Source of the DNA: Hymenobacter sedentarius
Lineage (GTDB): Bacteria > Bacteroidota > Bacteroidia > Cytophagales > Hymenobacteraceae
Assembly (NCBI RefSeq): GCF_001507645.1
Contig: NZ_CP013909.1
Span: 2,108,001 to 2,172,000 of the forward strand
Direction of reading: 5' to 3'
DNA: 64,000 nucleotides
The notes beneath the pieces are model-generated. The model was not told the DNA's origin. It searched no databases and worked only from the letters and a program-made list of their open reading frames with translations. Positions 23,874 to 32,947 of this stretch are shown piece by piece (the first letter of the stretch is position 1; each line of letters opens with the position of its first letter). The position numbers and the translations under genes are program-made.

Positions 23874-23925
23874 TACGCGCTAAACAGTGTCCTGCTTCGG
23901 GGCAAATTTTGCCGCCGGCCCCCCC

Positions 23926-24348
23926 ATGCAAAAGTTAACCTGCGTAATGCTGGTCGACGACGACCAGACGACCAATTACCTCAACCAATTGCTGCTGAAG
24001 CGCCTCGGCGTGACGGATAAGCTGCTCGTGGCCCTCAACGGCCAGGAAGCCCTGGAGCTGGTGCAAAGCCACTGCCACGAAGCCACCCCCGATAACCCGG
24101 CCCTGATTCTGCTCGACGTGAAGATGCCCGTCATGGACGGCTTCGCATTTCTGGCGGCCTACGAAAAGCTGCAGCTTGAGCGGAAGTACGCCATCATCAT
24201 CGTGATGCTGACCACCTCGCTGCACCCCCAGGATGTGGAGCGGGTCAAGCAGCTCAATATTTCCGGTTTCCTGAATAAGCCCCTGACCGAAGAGAAGCTC
24301 AACCAGGTGTTGAAAAGCTACTTCGACCGCCAGCTGCCCGAAAAGTAG
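23926..24348 (+). CDS. Single-domain response regulator of the kai operon
   Basis: Start chosen at the ATG at 23926 (MQKLTCVMLVDDDQTTN); an upstream GTG at 23887 would add 13 atypical residues. The 140-residue receiver domain has the acidic pair in MLVDDDQTT, phosphoacceptor Asp64 in LILLDVKMPVMDGF, Thr in VMLTTSLHP and Lys in SGFLNKPLT. There is no output domain, so it acts by protein contact or as a phosphate relay. It most resembles Bacteroidota Rcp1-like stand-alone receivers. It closes the kai operon after the histidine kinase. Confidence 0.9.
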   Translation: MQKLTCVMLVDDDQTTNYLNQLLLKRLGVTDKLLVALNGQEALELVQSHCHEATPDNPALILLDVKMPVMDGFAFLAAYEKLQLERKYAIIIVMLTTSLHPQDVERVKQLNISGFLNKPLTEEKLNQVLKSYFDRQLPEK

Positions 24349-24484
24349 TATTCGTTACTAATGACTTGTTGCACCAGGCTTCATGAGCAAGGTAAAGCTT
24401 GGCGTTTCAGCTCAACTTTGCCGCCGCGTCGCCGGGGGTATTTGCCGGCAGTAGGGTTAGGGCAAATAAATCTACCTTGGGGCC

Positions 24485-25396
24485 ATGTCCGATTTCCGCC
24501 TTCGCGTGTTCCAGGCCGTGGCCCAGCACCTGAGCTTTACCAAAGCAGCCCAGGGGTTGTTCATCACGCAGCCGGCCGTAACCAAGCACATTCGCGAGCT
24601 GGAGCGCCAATACGGGCAGCGGCTGCTGGAGCGCCGCGGCAACCGCGTGTCGCTCACCGAAGCCGGCAGCCTGCTGCTCGCCCACGCCGAAGCCGTGGCC
24701 CGCTCGCACCAGCAGCTGGAAGACCAGCTCCACGCCCTGCACGACCCCGAAGAAGCCGCCGGCCGCCTGCGCCTGGGGGCCAGCACCACGCTGGCTCAAT
24801 ACGTGCTGCCCGGGCTGCTGCCCGCGTTTCAGGCCCGCTACCCTAACGTGCAGCTCACCCTGCTCAACGCTAATTCCGAGCAGATTGCCGAGGCCCTGTT
24901 GCGCGGTGAGCTGGACCTCGGCTTTGTGGAAGGCCGCTCCAAAAGCCGCGACCTGCACTACGAGCTGCTGCTGACCGATGAGCTGGTGGCCGTGCGCGGG
25001 GCCACCGCGGCCGGGCCGCCATCGCAGCCTATGCCGCTGGCCGAGGCGCTGGCTTGCCCGCTGGTGCTGCGGGAGCGGGGCTCCGGCACGCTGGAGGTGC
25101 TGGAGTTTGCGTTGCGGGGGCTCAAAGTGCGGCTCAGCAGCTTGCCGGTGGCTTTTTACTTCGACAACACCGAAGCCATCAAGGCCTACCTGGAAGCGGC
25201 ACCCGAGGCCCTGGGCTTCGTGTCGCGCCGGGCCCTGGCCCGCGAGCTGTCGGCCGGGTTGTTGGAAGTGGTGCCTATTGCGGGGCTGCACCTGCACCGG
25301 CAGTTTGAGGCCGTGTGGGTGCAAGGGCAGCCGCTGCCCCGCCCGGCGCAGCGGTTTTTGAGCTTTGCCCACAGCCACTTGAAGGAGACTGTATAA
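24485..25396 (+). CDS. LysR-family transcriptional regulator
   Basis: A 303-residue LysR protein. The N-terminal winged HTH is clear: FRLRVFQAVAQHLSFTKAAQ, then LFITQPAVTKHIRELERQYG. The effector domain starts near residue 93 (GRLRLGASTTLAQYVLPGLL), with LLTDELVAV and an FYFDNTEAIKAYLEA segment. The gene lies 85 bases upstream of a YeiH-type exporter gene in the same direction, and CysB/CbbR-like LysR regulators often sit beside YeiH. It may therefore control that transporter in response to sulfur or another small anion. TACCTTGG, a -7-like octamer, ends only four bases before the ATG. Confidence 0.88.
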   Translation: MSDFRLRVFQAVAQHLSFTKAAQGLFITQPAVTKHIRELERQYGQRLLERRGNRVSLTEAGSLLLAHAEAVARSHQQLEDQLHALHDPEEAAGRLRLGASTTLAQYVLPGLLPAFQARYPNVQLTLLNANSEQIAEALLRGELDLGFVEGRSKSRDLHYELLLTDELVAVRGATAAGPPSQPMPLAEALACPLVLRERGSGTLEVLEFALRGLKVRLSSLPVAFYFDNTEAIKAYLEAAPEALGFVSRRALARELSAGLLEVVPIAGLHLHRQFEAVWVQGQPLPRPAQRFLSFAHSHLKETV

Positions 25397-25450
25397 CCAA
25401 AAGTAATTTCGAATAACTATTTGGAAGTACCCGCTGGTTGGGGAGCGCCG

Positions 25451-25458
25451 TAAATTTG
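25451..25458 (+). promoter_or_regulatory. Putative -7 element before the YeiH-family gene
   Basis: TAAATTTG is a perfect TAnnTTTG, ending 23 bases before the ATG. The nearest TTTG upstream (25420) is 27 bases away, too far for the standard spacing, so only the -7 half is supported. Confidence 0.3.
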
Positions 25459-25481
25459 CGGCAGGAAGTACGTCCTGTCCC

Positions 25482-26570
25482 ATGCCACATCCAGTTATAA
25501 ATCCAGCCAAACCCAACGCCAGCCCAAGCCCAGACCAAAGTGCTACCAGGGCGGCTCGCGCAACCGTTGCCGACACCGGCTCAACTACGCCTGAGCCCAC
25601 GGGGCCCTTGCGTCATTTCCATGCTACGCACACCGTTTTCGGCTTCGGGTTCACGCTTCGGGCGGTAGTCTTTGGCTTGCTGCTTATCTACTGCCTCACG
25701 CCCTGGGCTTCGCCGCCCATTGCCTTGGCGCTGGGGCTGGCACTGGCCCAAACCCTGGGCAACCCCTTTGCCCGCCAAACTAAGCTGGCCACGGCCAAGC
25801 TGCTGCAGTACTCGGTTATTGGGCTGGGGTTTGGCATGAATGCCCACGCGGCGGTGCAGGCCGGTAAAACCGGCATCGTGTTCACGGTCGTGTCCATACT
25901 GGGTACGCTGGTGCTGGGCTACGTGGCCGGACGCTGGCTGGGGCTCACGCGCCACGTTACGCACCTGATTTCCTGTGGCACTGCCATCTGCGGCGGCAGC
26001 GCCATTGCGGCCGTTGGGCCCGTGCTGCGCGCCAAGGACGAAGAAATGTCGGTGGCGCTGGGCACGGTGTTCGTGCTCAACGCCATTGCGCTATTCGCCT
26101 TTCCACCCATCGGCCGCGCCCTGGCCATGACGCAGAGCCAGTTCGGCCTCTGGTGTGCCATTGCCATCCACGACACCTCGTCGGTAGTAGGCGCCGCCAC
26201 GGCTTACGGCGACCAGGCCCTGCAAGTGGCTACCACCGTGAAGCTGGCCCGCGCCCTCTGGATTATCCCCGTGTCGATAGTAACCGCCCTGATTTTCAAG
26301 CAGAAAGGCGTGAAAATCAAAATCCCCTACTTCATTCTGGGCTTCGTCGCCGCCATGCTCATCAATACGTTTGTGCCCGCCGCTAAGCCCGTGGGCCCGG
26401 TATTGGTAGGCGCCGCCAAAATTGGGCTAACCGTGACGCTCTTCTTTATCGGCGCGGGGCTATCGGGCAAGGTGCTCAAGACCGTGGGCGCGCGGCCATT
26501 TGTGCTGGGCCTGCTGCTGTGGGCGGTGATTTCTACGGCTTCGCTATACGTGATTCTGCACACCGTGTAA
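25482..26570 (+). CDS. YeiH/UPF0324-family membrane transporter (putative sulfate exporter)
   Basis: A 362-residue inner-membrane protein with about ten hydrophobic segments after a Pro/Thr/Ala-rich N-terminal tail of 45 residues. Family hallmarks are visible: LQYSVIGLGFGMNAHAAV, LISCGTAICGGSAIAAVGP, then CAIAIHDTSSVVGAA and KLARALWIIPVSI. UPF0324 members are annotated as putative sulfate or sulfite exporters, but biochemical proof is limited. A LysR regulator lies directly upstream. The N-terminal tail is longer than usual, so a start further downstream cannot be excluded. Confidence 0.88.
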   Translation: MPHPVINPAKPNASPSPDQSATRAARATVADTGSTTPEPTGPLRHFHATHTVFGFGFTLRAVVFGLLLIYCLTPWASPPIALALGLALAQTLGNPFARQTKLATAKLLQYSVIGLGFGMNAHAAVQAGKTGIVFTVVSILGTLVLGYVAGRWLGLTRHVTHLISCGTAICGGSAIAAVGPVLRAKDEEMSVALGTVFVLNAIALFAFPPIGRALAMTQSQFGLWCAIAIHDTSSVVGAATAYGDQALQVATTVKLARALWIIPVSIVTALIFKQKGVKIKIPYFILGFVAAMLINTFVPAAKPVGPVLVGAAKIGLTVTLFFIGAGLSGKVLKTVGARPFVLGLLLWAVISTASLYVILHTV

Positions 26571-26659
26571 GCAGGTTTTGGGTCCAGTGGCCTCATTTTA
26601 GTTGGCTTGCCCAAGATTATAAGCCGGGGCAAGAACTAGCGTAAAAACCTTCCGCAAAA

Positions 26660-26712
26660 CGTAAGTTGCCGGGCGCGCAATCCATTTGTAGGATTGCGCA
26701 CCCGGCAACGTT
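26660..26712 (-). terminator. Long GC-rich hairpin after the T9SS cargo gene
   Basis: Arms of about 22 bases, GTTGCCGGG plus GCGCAATCC on the left and the complement on the right, flank a seven-base loop. It lies 30 bases beyond the minus-strand stop at 26742. There is no long T-tract, so it may be a processing or stability stem rather than a terminator. Confidence 0.5.
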
Positions 26713-26741
26713 AACAACTCGGCTATTGTGAGCTAACTGGC

Positions 26742-28253
26742 TTACTTGGCGATGCGCTGGCTGTACGCACCCGAACTGGTGAGGAGCCGCACAATGTAAA
26801 TTCCAGCTGGCAGCGTGTGCAAATCCAGTGCCCAACGGCCGGTTGCGGAGTCATCAGCCGTACCTTCTACTTTCTGAACGCGACCTAGAGCATCGAATAC
26901 CTGCACCGCAGCAGCCTTGCTGGCTAGTAATTCGGCTGGCAGCGTGCTACTCACTACCCACTCCTGCGCCGAGTGGCCGGGGTACACTTCCATTGCCCCA
27001 ACTGTACTGCTGAGCTTCACCGACCGCACGGGCGAGTAGCTGGTGGTGCCGTCGATGTCGGTCTGGCGGAGGCGGTAGTAGCTCATACCCGGCATCGGAT
27101 GCTCATCTGCTAGCTCGTAATCGGTTCTAGCCTGCGTATTGCCGGCTCCAGGCACGGTGCGGACGCTGCTAAAGGCTTTGCCATTTGCTGAATGTTCCAC
27201 AGTAAAGCTGGCATTGTTTTTCTCCGATGCCGTTGCCCAGCGCAACTGTACAGTCTGACGGGTAGTAGGCAAAGCAGTAAACGATATAAGCTCCACGGGC
27301 AAGGCGCGGCAGGCCGCAGCGTTAGCGAGCTGGCTACTGGCTGGAGCGCATGTTGCACCTGCCACTTGTGAGCCCGGACAAGTTACGCTGGTCTGCGCCA
27401 CACATATTTTGGGGGGGGCTGCGCTGCCGTTGCATGTTGCTGTGAGCTGGTTTATCTCGCCTTGTGCCGCGAAAACACAGCCCCTTACAGCAAGTAGCCC
27501 CGTACCGCAATCGGCAACATTGGCACCCGGAATAAGGTCGAGATTACCATTAACCAATATAGTTCCTTCAATCTTTAAAACTGCATTTTTCAATATCAAA
27601 TTACATTTTGTGTTGAGATAAGCTCCAGCGCCAACTGTCACAGTAGCTTTATCAACAGTAATTTGGTTCGGTTTCACGTTGCCGGCTGCAGATAGGCTAC
27701 TAGCAGCAGTAGGCTGAATATCAACAATTAAATTAGTAGCCCTGAAACTGTCTTTCCCATTTCCTAGCAGGATGTTGCCGCCATCAATAACCCCGCCTGC
27801 TGCGACGGCAATACCGCCTCTACTGTCTACTACAAGTGAGTTCACAAGGACGTTGTCAGTACCTTTTACAATACCACCCGAGGAAACATATAAGTCTCCA
27901 TTATCACCCACATTTACTTGTCCACCGTCGCTTATGGTGAGGGTGCTTCCATTTGCAACAGTCAACGAACCGCCATTTGTTATGTTGAATGAACTGCCTG
28001 GTGTGACAGTAAAACTAGCATCAAGAGTGATGGCAAACCCATTAATATTAAAGACAGAAATAATGGTTCCAGGAGTAGAAGTGCTACACGTTGAGGTTTC
28101 CGTTTTATTAAAGACAGGGCTTAAGGTACTTGGGTCATAGAAATTGCCCGTCCGGTTTGCTGTGTATGTATATACACACTGAGCCATTACCCTTAATGGA
28201 AGCAAACCACTAATGATTACCAGTAGTAGACAAGATAGTATGAGCTTTTTCAT
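26742..28253 (-). CDS. T9SS-secreted protein with parallel beta-repeat region
   Basis: A 503-residue secreted protein. The signal peptide is MKKLILSCLLLVIISGLLP followed by RVMAQ. From about residue 70 to 250 runs a Gly/Asn/Val-rich, repeat-like region (GGSLTVANGSTLTISDGG, then QVNVGDNGDLYVSSGG) typical of right-handed beta-helix or adhesin folds. ALPVELISFTALPTTRQTVQ, then LRWATASEKNNASFTVEHS, is the standard Bacteroidota pre-CTD domain. The end (YPGHSAQEWVV through AGIYIVRLLTSSGAYSQRIAK) is a type A sorting domain. Base composition is lower in GC than its neighbours, mainly in the first half, suggesting a recently acquired or fast-evolving exposed region. The ligand is unknown. Confidence 0.85.
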   Translation of the reverse strand: MKKLILSCLLLVIISGLLPLRVMAQCVYTYTANRTGNFYDPSTLSPVFNKTETSTCSTSTPGTIISVFNINGFAITLDASFTVTPGSSFNITNGGSLTVANGSTLTISDGGQVNVGDNGDLYVSSGGIVKGTDNVLVNSLVVDSRGGIAVAAGGVIDGGNILLGNGKDSFRATNLIVDIQPTAASSLSAAGNVKPNQITVDKATVTVGAGAYLNTKCNLILKNAVLKIEGTILVNGNLDLIPGANVADCGTGLLAVRGCVFAAQGEINQLTATCNGSAAPPKICVAQTSVTCPGSQVAGATCAPASSQLANAAACRALPVELISFTALPTTRQTVQLRWATASEKNNASFTVEHSANGKAFSSVRTVPGAGNTQARTDYELADEHPMPGMSYYRLRQTDIDGTTSYSPVRSVKLSSTVGAMEVYPGHSAQEWVVSSTLPAELLASKAAAVQVFDALGRVQKVEGTADDSATGRWALDLHTLPAGIYIVRLLTSSGAYSQRIAK

Positions 28254-28527
28254 ATATTATATGGGTTTTTAGTGTTGAGATTATTAAAGGGGGAATAGTT
28301 GAATTTAAAAGAAAAATAATTTACTTTCAAATAATTGTTAGATATATGCAATATATTGATTAGTATGACTCATGCGTATCTCATAAAAAGCATTGACAAT
28401 CAGCTTATGACCACTTCAACTTTTTTTACTGTCCACATGGTTGCTTATCAGTGGATTGAATTCAATTTCCTGCAAAAATTCCGTAGGTAGAGGGCCTCTG
28501 TATTTCAACTTTGGAAGGGGTAAAATG
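28254..28527. other. AT-rich intergenic region
   Basis: The 355-base space between the T9SS cargo start and the thioesterase gene is clearly AT-richer than the rest of the window. It presumably carries the cargo gene's minus-strand promoter, but I cannot identify a convincing TAnnTTTG with a -33 partner. The remainder to 28609 is mostly the terminator at 28528-28567. No ORF is supported. Confidence 0.5.
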
Positions 28528-28567
28528 AAAACCGCGCTGCTCCTAATTGGAGCAGCGCGGTTTCTTT
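28528..28567. terminator. Rho-independent terminator
   Basis: AAACCGCGCTGCTCC and GGAGCAGCGCGGTTT form a perfect 15-base stem around TAATT, flanked by A-rich and T-rich ends. Read on the minus strand it lies about 45 bases past the thioesterase stop at 28610. Confidence 0.9.
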
Positions 28568-28609
28568 TAGCTGTTAAAAATGGGAGCGGGAGGGCAATAC
28601 TCCGAAATC

Positions 28610-29059
28610 TTATAGCGGAGCCGGCAAAATCTCGTGGCTGGTGCGGTAGGCCGTGCCTTTGAACATGGCCAGCAGGGTGCCGTGCTGATTGGTGACGCAC
28701 AGCTGGTACACGCCGATTTTGTGCTTGAGGCTTTCTTCCCGCGCTTCCACGGTTATCACGTCGCCCAGCTGGCCGGCCGCCACGTAGCCCATTGTCGCGC
28801 TGAGGCCCACGCTTTGGCGGCTGTGGCTGTTGCAGGCAAACGCAAAGGCCGAATCGGCGGCAGAAAACGTGACCCCGCCGTGCAACACCCGAAAGCCGTT
28901 GAGCATGTCGGGGCGCACCGTGAAACGCAACCAGCAATAGCCCGGCCCCACCTCCTCCACCTGCAGCCCCAGCAACTTACTGAAGGCGTCGTGCCGGAGC
29001 ATCAGCTCTTTGACGGCTTCGGCCCAGCTGTTGCGGTTGGGTACGGCGGCTTGGCTCAT
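28610..29059 (-). CDS. PaaI-type hotdog-fold thioesterase
   Basis: Start chosen at the ATG at 29059 (MSQAAVPNRNSW), giving 149 residues; the open frame extends 48 residues upstream but those are not family-like. The hotdog signature VLHGGVTFSAADSAFAFACN contains the HGG motif and the following Asp of the PaaI subfamily. VITVEAREESLKHKIGVYQL and a short C terminus complete the fold. PaaI proteins hydrolyse ring-hydroxylated or other acyl-CoA esters in phenylacetate catabolism. A PaaZ homologue lies at 52502, far away, so a shared pathway is possible but not shown by linkage. Confidence 0.88.
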   Translation of the reverse strand: MSQAAVPNRNSWAEAVKELMLRHDAFSKLLGLQVEEVGPGYCWLRFTVRPDMLNGFRVLHGGVTFSAADSAFAFACNSHSRQSVGLSATMGYVAAGQLGDVITVEAREESLKHKIGVYQLCVTNQHGTLLAMFKGTAYRTSHEILPAPL

Positions 29060-29389
29060 GCGGGAGGAAGAAGTGTTCGGTCTGAAACAGGGAAGTGGTG
29101 CGGAAGATGCCAGCTGGCGGCTTTTGAATCGATGCCGCGGGGGCCAACTTCTCCCCAAACATACTCCGCTTCCGCCTTCGCTGCCATCGTCTGAAAAGCC
29201 CACCCACCTTTTCTAAGGGCCCCGGGGCCAGCGGCTTGGGCTGGTTTCGGCCCGCAGTAAGGAAATCCGTAGTTACCGCGGCCAGAATCAGTATTGTTCA
29301 GAAAATCAAGCGGAACGGTCTGTGCGTATACCGGGTTAGAGAGCCAAAGCCGCACTCTCAGGCTTGGGAGCAGCGCGCCACTTTTCCAT

Positions 29390-29749
29390 ATGCTTACCGT
29401 TTATTGCGACCAGTTGCCCAATAGCTATTTGCTGATTCTGGCCTCTGAGCGGCAGGCCACGGACCCGCATGCGCTGGCCCGCGCCCTCGGCCGGGCCGGG
29501 CGCAGCGGCAAGACCAGCGTATGGGTCGACTGCAGCCTGCTCGCGCTGGCCGATGCCACACCCGACACGGGCTTGCTGCTGCGGGCCTACCACGAGGCCT
29601 TTGCCGCGCGGGGCATCGAGATGGTGGTGGCCCACGCCAGCCCGGAGCTACGGCAGTGCCTGGTAGGCCCGCGGTCCAAGCCCGGCCCGGCGCTAGTCGA
29701 TTCGCTGGTCGATGCTTCGAATTTTAAGTTGCTGCCCGCGCTGGAATAG
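29390..29749 (+). CDS. Small hypothetical protein, possibly STAS-like
   Basis: Start taken at the ATG at 29390 (MLTVYCDQLPNSYLLIL), giving 119 residues; the open frame continues 32 residues upstream without conserved character. The pattern strand, strand, helix (DPHALARALGRAGRSGK), strand with VWVDCSLL, helix, strand MVVAHASPEL resembles a minimal STAS domain of anti-sigma antagonist type. There is no obvious Ser phosphosite, so the homology is weak. A LuxR-type response regulator gene lies 276 bases downstream in the same direction. No function is assigned. Confidence 0.55.
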   Translation: MLTVYCDQLPNSYLLILASERQATDPHALARALGRAGRSGKTSVWVDCSLLALADATPDTGLLLRAYHEAFAARGIEMVVAHASPELRQCLVGPRSKPGPALVDSLVDASNFKLLPALE

Positions 29750-30025
29750 TGTGGAATAGGGTGGCGCCCGCCGGAGCTTCCGGAGCCCATGCCCGGGGCA
29801 GTGCCCCGCTACCAGGAGCCGGAGTCCCGCGGCTGGCGCGGGCCGGTGAGTGAGCTGGTTAAGCGAGCGGCTGGCCGAAAATTTCGGCTTTAATGCATTG
29901 AAACCGGGTTTGTAAACCACTTGTTGGCTGGAGTTGTTTAGCTTGCTCCTGTGTCAGTTGTATCCGGGCTGCTTCGCCGAAGCAGTGCCGGGAATGAGCA
30001 ACGCTTACCTTCTCGTTTTCTGACC

Positions 30026-30709
30026 ATGATTCGTGTTTTATTAGTCGACGACCATGCCATTCTGCGCAGCGGCTTGCGGTCCTTGCTGGCCGACCAGCCC
30101 GGGCTGGAAGTGGTGGGCGAAGCGGGCAGCGGCGAACAGCTGCTGCAGCTGCTGCCCACCACGCCCGCCGACGTGGTGCTGCTGGACCTGAACATGCCCG
30201 GCATGGAAGGCATCGAAATCATCCGCCAGCTCCGCGCCCACCACCCGGCGGTGCAGGTGCTGGTCCTGACCGTGACGGCCGGTGAGGAGCGGGTTTGCCA
30301 GATGCTCAGCGCCGGCGCCCACGGCTATTTGCTGAAGTCGGCCGGGCTGAAGGAGACGGTGTACGGCATTCAGACGGTGGCCGCGGGCCGCACGTTTCTG
30401 TGCTCGGAAGTTGGGCTGGCCACCTTGCTCAAGCTGCATGAAGGAGCCGAAACGATGGCCAGGCAGCTTGACGGCCTGCCCGCCGGCCATCGGCTCACGC
30501 CCACCGACCCGCGGGTGACGCTTTCCAAGCGCGAGCTGGAGGTATTGCGCCTCGTGGCCGATGGCTTTACCAACCAGGAAATGGCCGACCTGCTCTTTAC
30601 CAGCAAGCGCACCATTGAAACCCATCGGCAGAACATCATCACCAAAACCGGGGCCAAGAACACCGCTTCGCTCATCCGCTTTGCCATTAGCGAAGGGCTG
30701 ATTTCGTAG
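30026..30709 (+). CDS. NarL/LuxR-type response regulator
   Basis: Start chosen at the ATG at 30026 (MIRVLLVDDHAILRSGL), 227 residues. The receiver has the acidic pair VDDH, phosphoacceptor Asp54 in VVLLDLNMPGMEG, Thr in VLVLTVTAGEE and Lys in GYLLKSAGLKE. A linker of about 25 residues precedes a LuxR HTH: LSKRELEVLRLVADGFTNQE, then MADLLFTSKRTIETHRQNI. This is the classic NarL/FixJ layout, binding DNA as a phosphorylation-induced dimer. No cognate kinase is adjacent, so the stimulus is unknown. A possible STAS-like gene lies upstream. Confidence 0.92.
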   Translation: MIRVLLVDDHAILRSGLRSLLADQPGLEVVGEAGSGEQLLQLLPTTPADVVLLDLNMPGMEGIEIIRQLRAHHPAVQVLVLTVTAGEERVCQMLSAGAHGYLLKSAGLKETVYGIQTVAAGRTFLCSEVGLATLLKLHEGAETMARQLDGLPAGHRLTPTDPRVTLSKRELEVLRLVADGFTNQEMADLLFTSKRTIETHRQNIITKTGAKNTASLIRFAISEGLIS

Positions 30710-30773
30710 GGTAGGGCCTGCAAAATTGCCCTGATGAGGCTGCAGGCGTCAAGTTACTAGAGCAGCCCGCCCG

Positions 30774-31184
30774 TTATTTCCGGGCCAGGGCCTGCGTTAT
30801 TTCGGCCTCAATCCGGGCGTTGGGCTCGGCCATGCTCACGGTTTTGAGGACCTGGTGCGTGCCGGCGTCGACCAGCAGGATGACGCCGGTGTAAATCATG
30901 GGGCCCTGCACGTTCTCCACGCCGAGCTTGGTCAACCGCTCTTTCGACGCGGCCACGGTGGTGGGGTTGCTCAGGTCGTTGAGCGCGAAAACGATGGGCT
31001 TGCGGGCATAGTTAGGCATCAGGGCCATCACGCGCGGGCCGTGGGCCTTGCAGGTACCGCACCAGTCGGCGCGGTTCACAATGGCAATGACTGTGGGCGC
31101 CTTCTGAGCCAGAACCGTGGTGGCGGGCAAGGTGGTCATTACCAGAATGGCCAGGCAGGAAACAATGGCTTTCAGGAGCTTCAT
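30774..31184 (-). CDS. Periplasmic thioredoxin-like protein (CGTC motif)
   Basis: Start chosen at the ATG at 31184 (MKLLKAIVSCLAILVM), giving 136 residues with a Sec signal peptide ending near TTVLAQ. NRADWCGTCKAHGPRV contains a redox-active CxxC (Cys-Gly-Thr-Cys) in the thioredoxin position. The rest is shorter and more divergent than thioredoxin, with VENVQGPMIYTGVILLVD supplying the cis-Pro region only weakly. It is probably exported and involved in disulfide or metal redox chemistry. It is convergent with the LuxR-type regulator gene. Confidence 0.75.
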   Translation of the reverse strand: MKLLKAIVSCLAILVMTTLPATTVLAQKAPTVIAIVNRADWCGTCKAHGPRVMALMPNYARKPIVFALNDLSNPTTVAASKERLTKLGVENVQGPMIYTGVILLVDAGTHQVLKTVSMAEPNARIEAEITQALARK

Positions 31185-31494
31185 TTGGGTGGGTAAAAAT
31201 CTGTAAAACAACAGGTTGAATGTACAAATTCTTATTTAAAAGTAAAGGTTCCTTTCTATGTTTTGCCTAGGGTAGCCCAGGAAATGTAGCCCTACAAATC
31301 AGGTGTGTTGTTAAAATGGAGGCATGGCCCGGGTTGCTGGCCCGGCAGCGCCTTGCCCTGGGGCGTGCCCAGTGGGGCGGTGGCCCGGCCCAGTGACGAG
31401 TTATCGACTCGCAGTAAGTTATGCCAATGGTCAGGACGCCGCAAACTTAATTTGCTTACGGCTGAAGCGCGTGACGCGGGCGGCCCTGCGCAGG

Positions 31495-32832
31495 CTACAC
31501 TTCCACCTTCAGGGTGGCGGGCTCGTTGGTTACTTCGAACAGCTCGCCGTGGGGCACAATGGTAATCTGGCCGTACTCCTTCAGCAGCAGGCGATAGGCG
31601 TCGGCCACGGGGCGGGGCCTGCGGTCGAGGTCGTAGAGGCCGCAGGCGTTGACCTTGCCCACCTTCCGGCTCAGGGCAATGTCCCAGTCCACTTGGTCGA
31701 TGAGCGAGTACCAGGTAAAGCCGAGCACGGGCACGCCGTCCTGGCGCATCTGCATGATGTTGACCCACTGCTTCCAGAGCCAGCCCGGCGCCTGCTCGGC
31801 TTCAAACACGTTGGTTTCGGTGTGCATCACGGGCTTGCGGTAGCGGTTGTAGTACTCCTTGGTGATGTTGTACCAGCCCAGCACGTCCATGCTCGTTTGG
31901 CGCTCGCCGTTGGGCAGCACTATCCATTCGTTGCGGCCGTAGTAGTCGTTGCCCATCACTTGGTAGCCGGGCGGCTCGCCGGCCATAAACCAGTCGTATT
32001 CGGTGCGGGTCAGGCCGTTGTCGTAAAGAAAGTTGAGCACGTCGGCGTCGGGGTGGCGCGCGTAGAGCAGGTCCAGGGCCAGAAAGCGCAGCTTGTTCTG
32101 CAGAATGATTTCCGGGCTGGGGTCCGAGCGCAGCTCGTGCAGGAACTCCGCCGACTCGCTTTGCACAATGATGCAGTCGGGCCGGTGCGTGGCAATCTGC
32201 TGCGTGGCCATGATGCTGGCCGCCACCAGGTGCTTGAGGGCCGTCACAAAGCTGCGGTCGTCCCGGAGCTGCTCGTTCCAGACGCCTTCGCGGGCGCTGA
32301 GCTTGGCCGTGACGTAGATTTCGTTGATGGGCGTGAAAAACCGCACCCATGGGAAGCGCTTGGCCACGGCCCCGGCGTATTGGGCAAAGTGAATGGGCAG
32401 CTCGGGGTTCTGGAAATTGCCGAGCCAGTCGGGCACCCCAAAGTGCAGTAGGTCGAGAATGGGGGTGATGCCCAGCCGCTTGATTTCGGCCATCGCCGCA
32501 TCGGCAAAATCCCAGTCGTACTTGCCGGGCCCCTTGTGGATGGCATAATAAGGCAGCCCATAGCGCAGCGACTTCAGTCCCAGGTCTTTCACCAGGCCCA
32601 GGTCTTCTTTGTAGCGGTCGTAGTGCCCGGTTTCGGCCAGCAGGTCGCGGCGGGTGCGGCCGTGGTCGATGGTGGGGTACGAGCACTCGATGCCGGTGGC
32701 AAACATAAAGTTGTTGGGCGCGCCGGTGGGCAGGCCGCTGCCGTCGCGTCCGGCCGCCCCGCCGTACTGGTCGCCTTCGTAGTGGCCATCGTTGTACTTC
32801 TCCTTTATCAGGCTCAGAAAGTCTTTTGGCAT
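31495..32832 (-). CDS. Family 1-like glycoside hydrolase
   Basis: A 445-residue protein of GH1 clan A barrel type. The acid/base Glu lies in FFTPINEIYV (TxNE motif) and the nucleophile Glu in VMHTETNVFE. MFATGIECSYPTID resembles the GH1 N-terminal segment, and the C-terminal PVLGFTWYSLIDQVDWDIAL matches the GH1 strand carrying the conserved Trp. The substrate is unknown; family members act on beta-glucosides, but closer relatives of this divergent branch are often annotated only as 'family 1 glycosylhydrolase'. There is no signal peptide, so it is cytoplasmic. A palindromic repeat separates it from the GMC oxidoreductase gene. Confidence 0.8.
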   Translation of the reverse strand: MPKDFLSLIKEKYNDGHYEGDQYGGAAGRDGSGLPTGAPNNFMFATGIECSYPTIDHGRTRRDLLAETGHYDRYKEDLGLVKDLGLKSLRYGLPYYAIHKGPGKYDWDFADAAMAEIKRLGITPILDLLHFGVPDWLGNFQNPELPIHFAQYAGAVAKRFPWVRFFTPINEIYVTAKLSAREGVWNEQLRDDRSFVTALKHLVAASIMATQQIATHRPDCIIVQSESAEFLHELRSDPSPEIILQNKLRFLALDLLYARHPDADVLNFLYDNGLTRTEYDWFMAGEPPGYQVMGNDYYGRNEWIVLPNGERQTSMDVLGWYNITKEYYNRYRKPVMHTETNVFEAEQAPGWLWKQWVNIMQMRQDGVPVLGFTWYSLIDQVDWDIALSRKVGKVNACGLYDLDRRPRPVADAYRLLLKEYGQITIVPHGELFEVTNEPATLKVEV

Positions 32833-32947
32833 GGGATAGCAGGGCTTATTTGCCTACAGAAGGCGGAGAAAACGGATTTTGTTCGAGCACGCCGTGAGGC
32901 TGTACATTAGATGCTGTTGGCGCTATTTAGGAGACAGCATGCACGAG

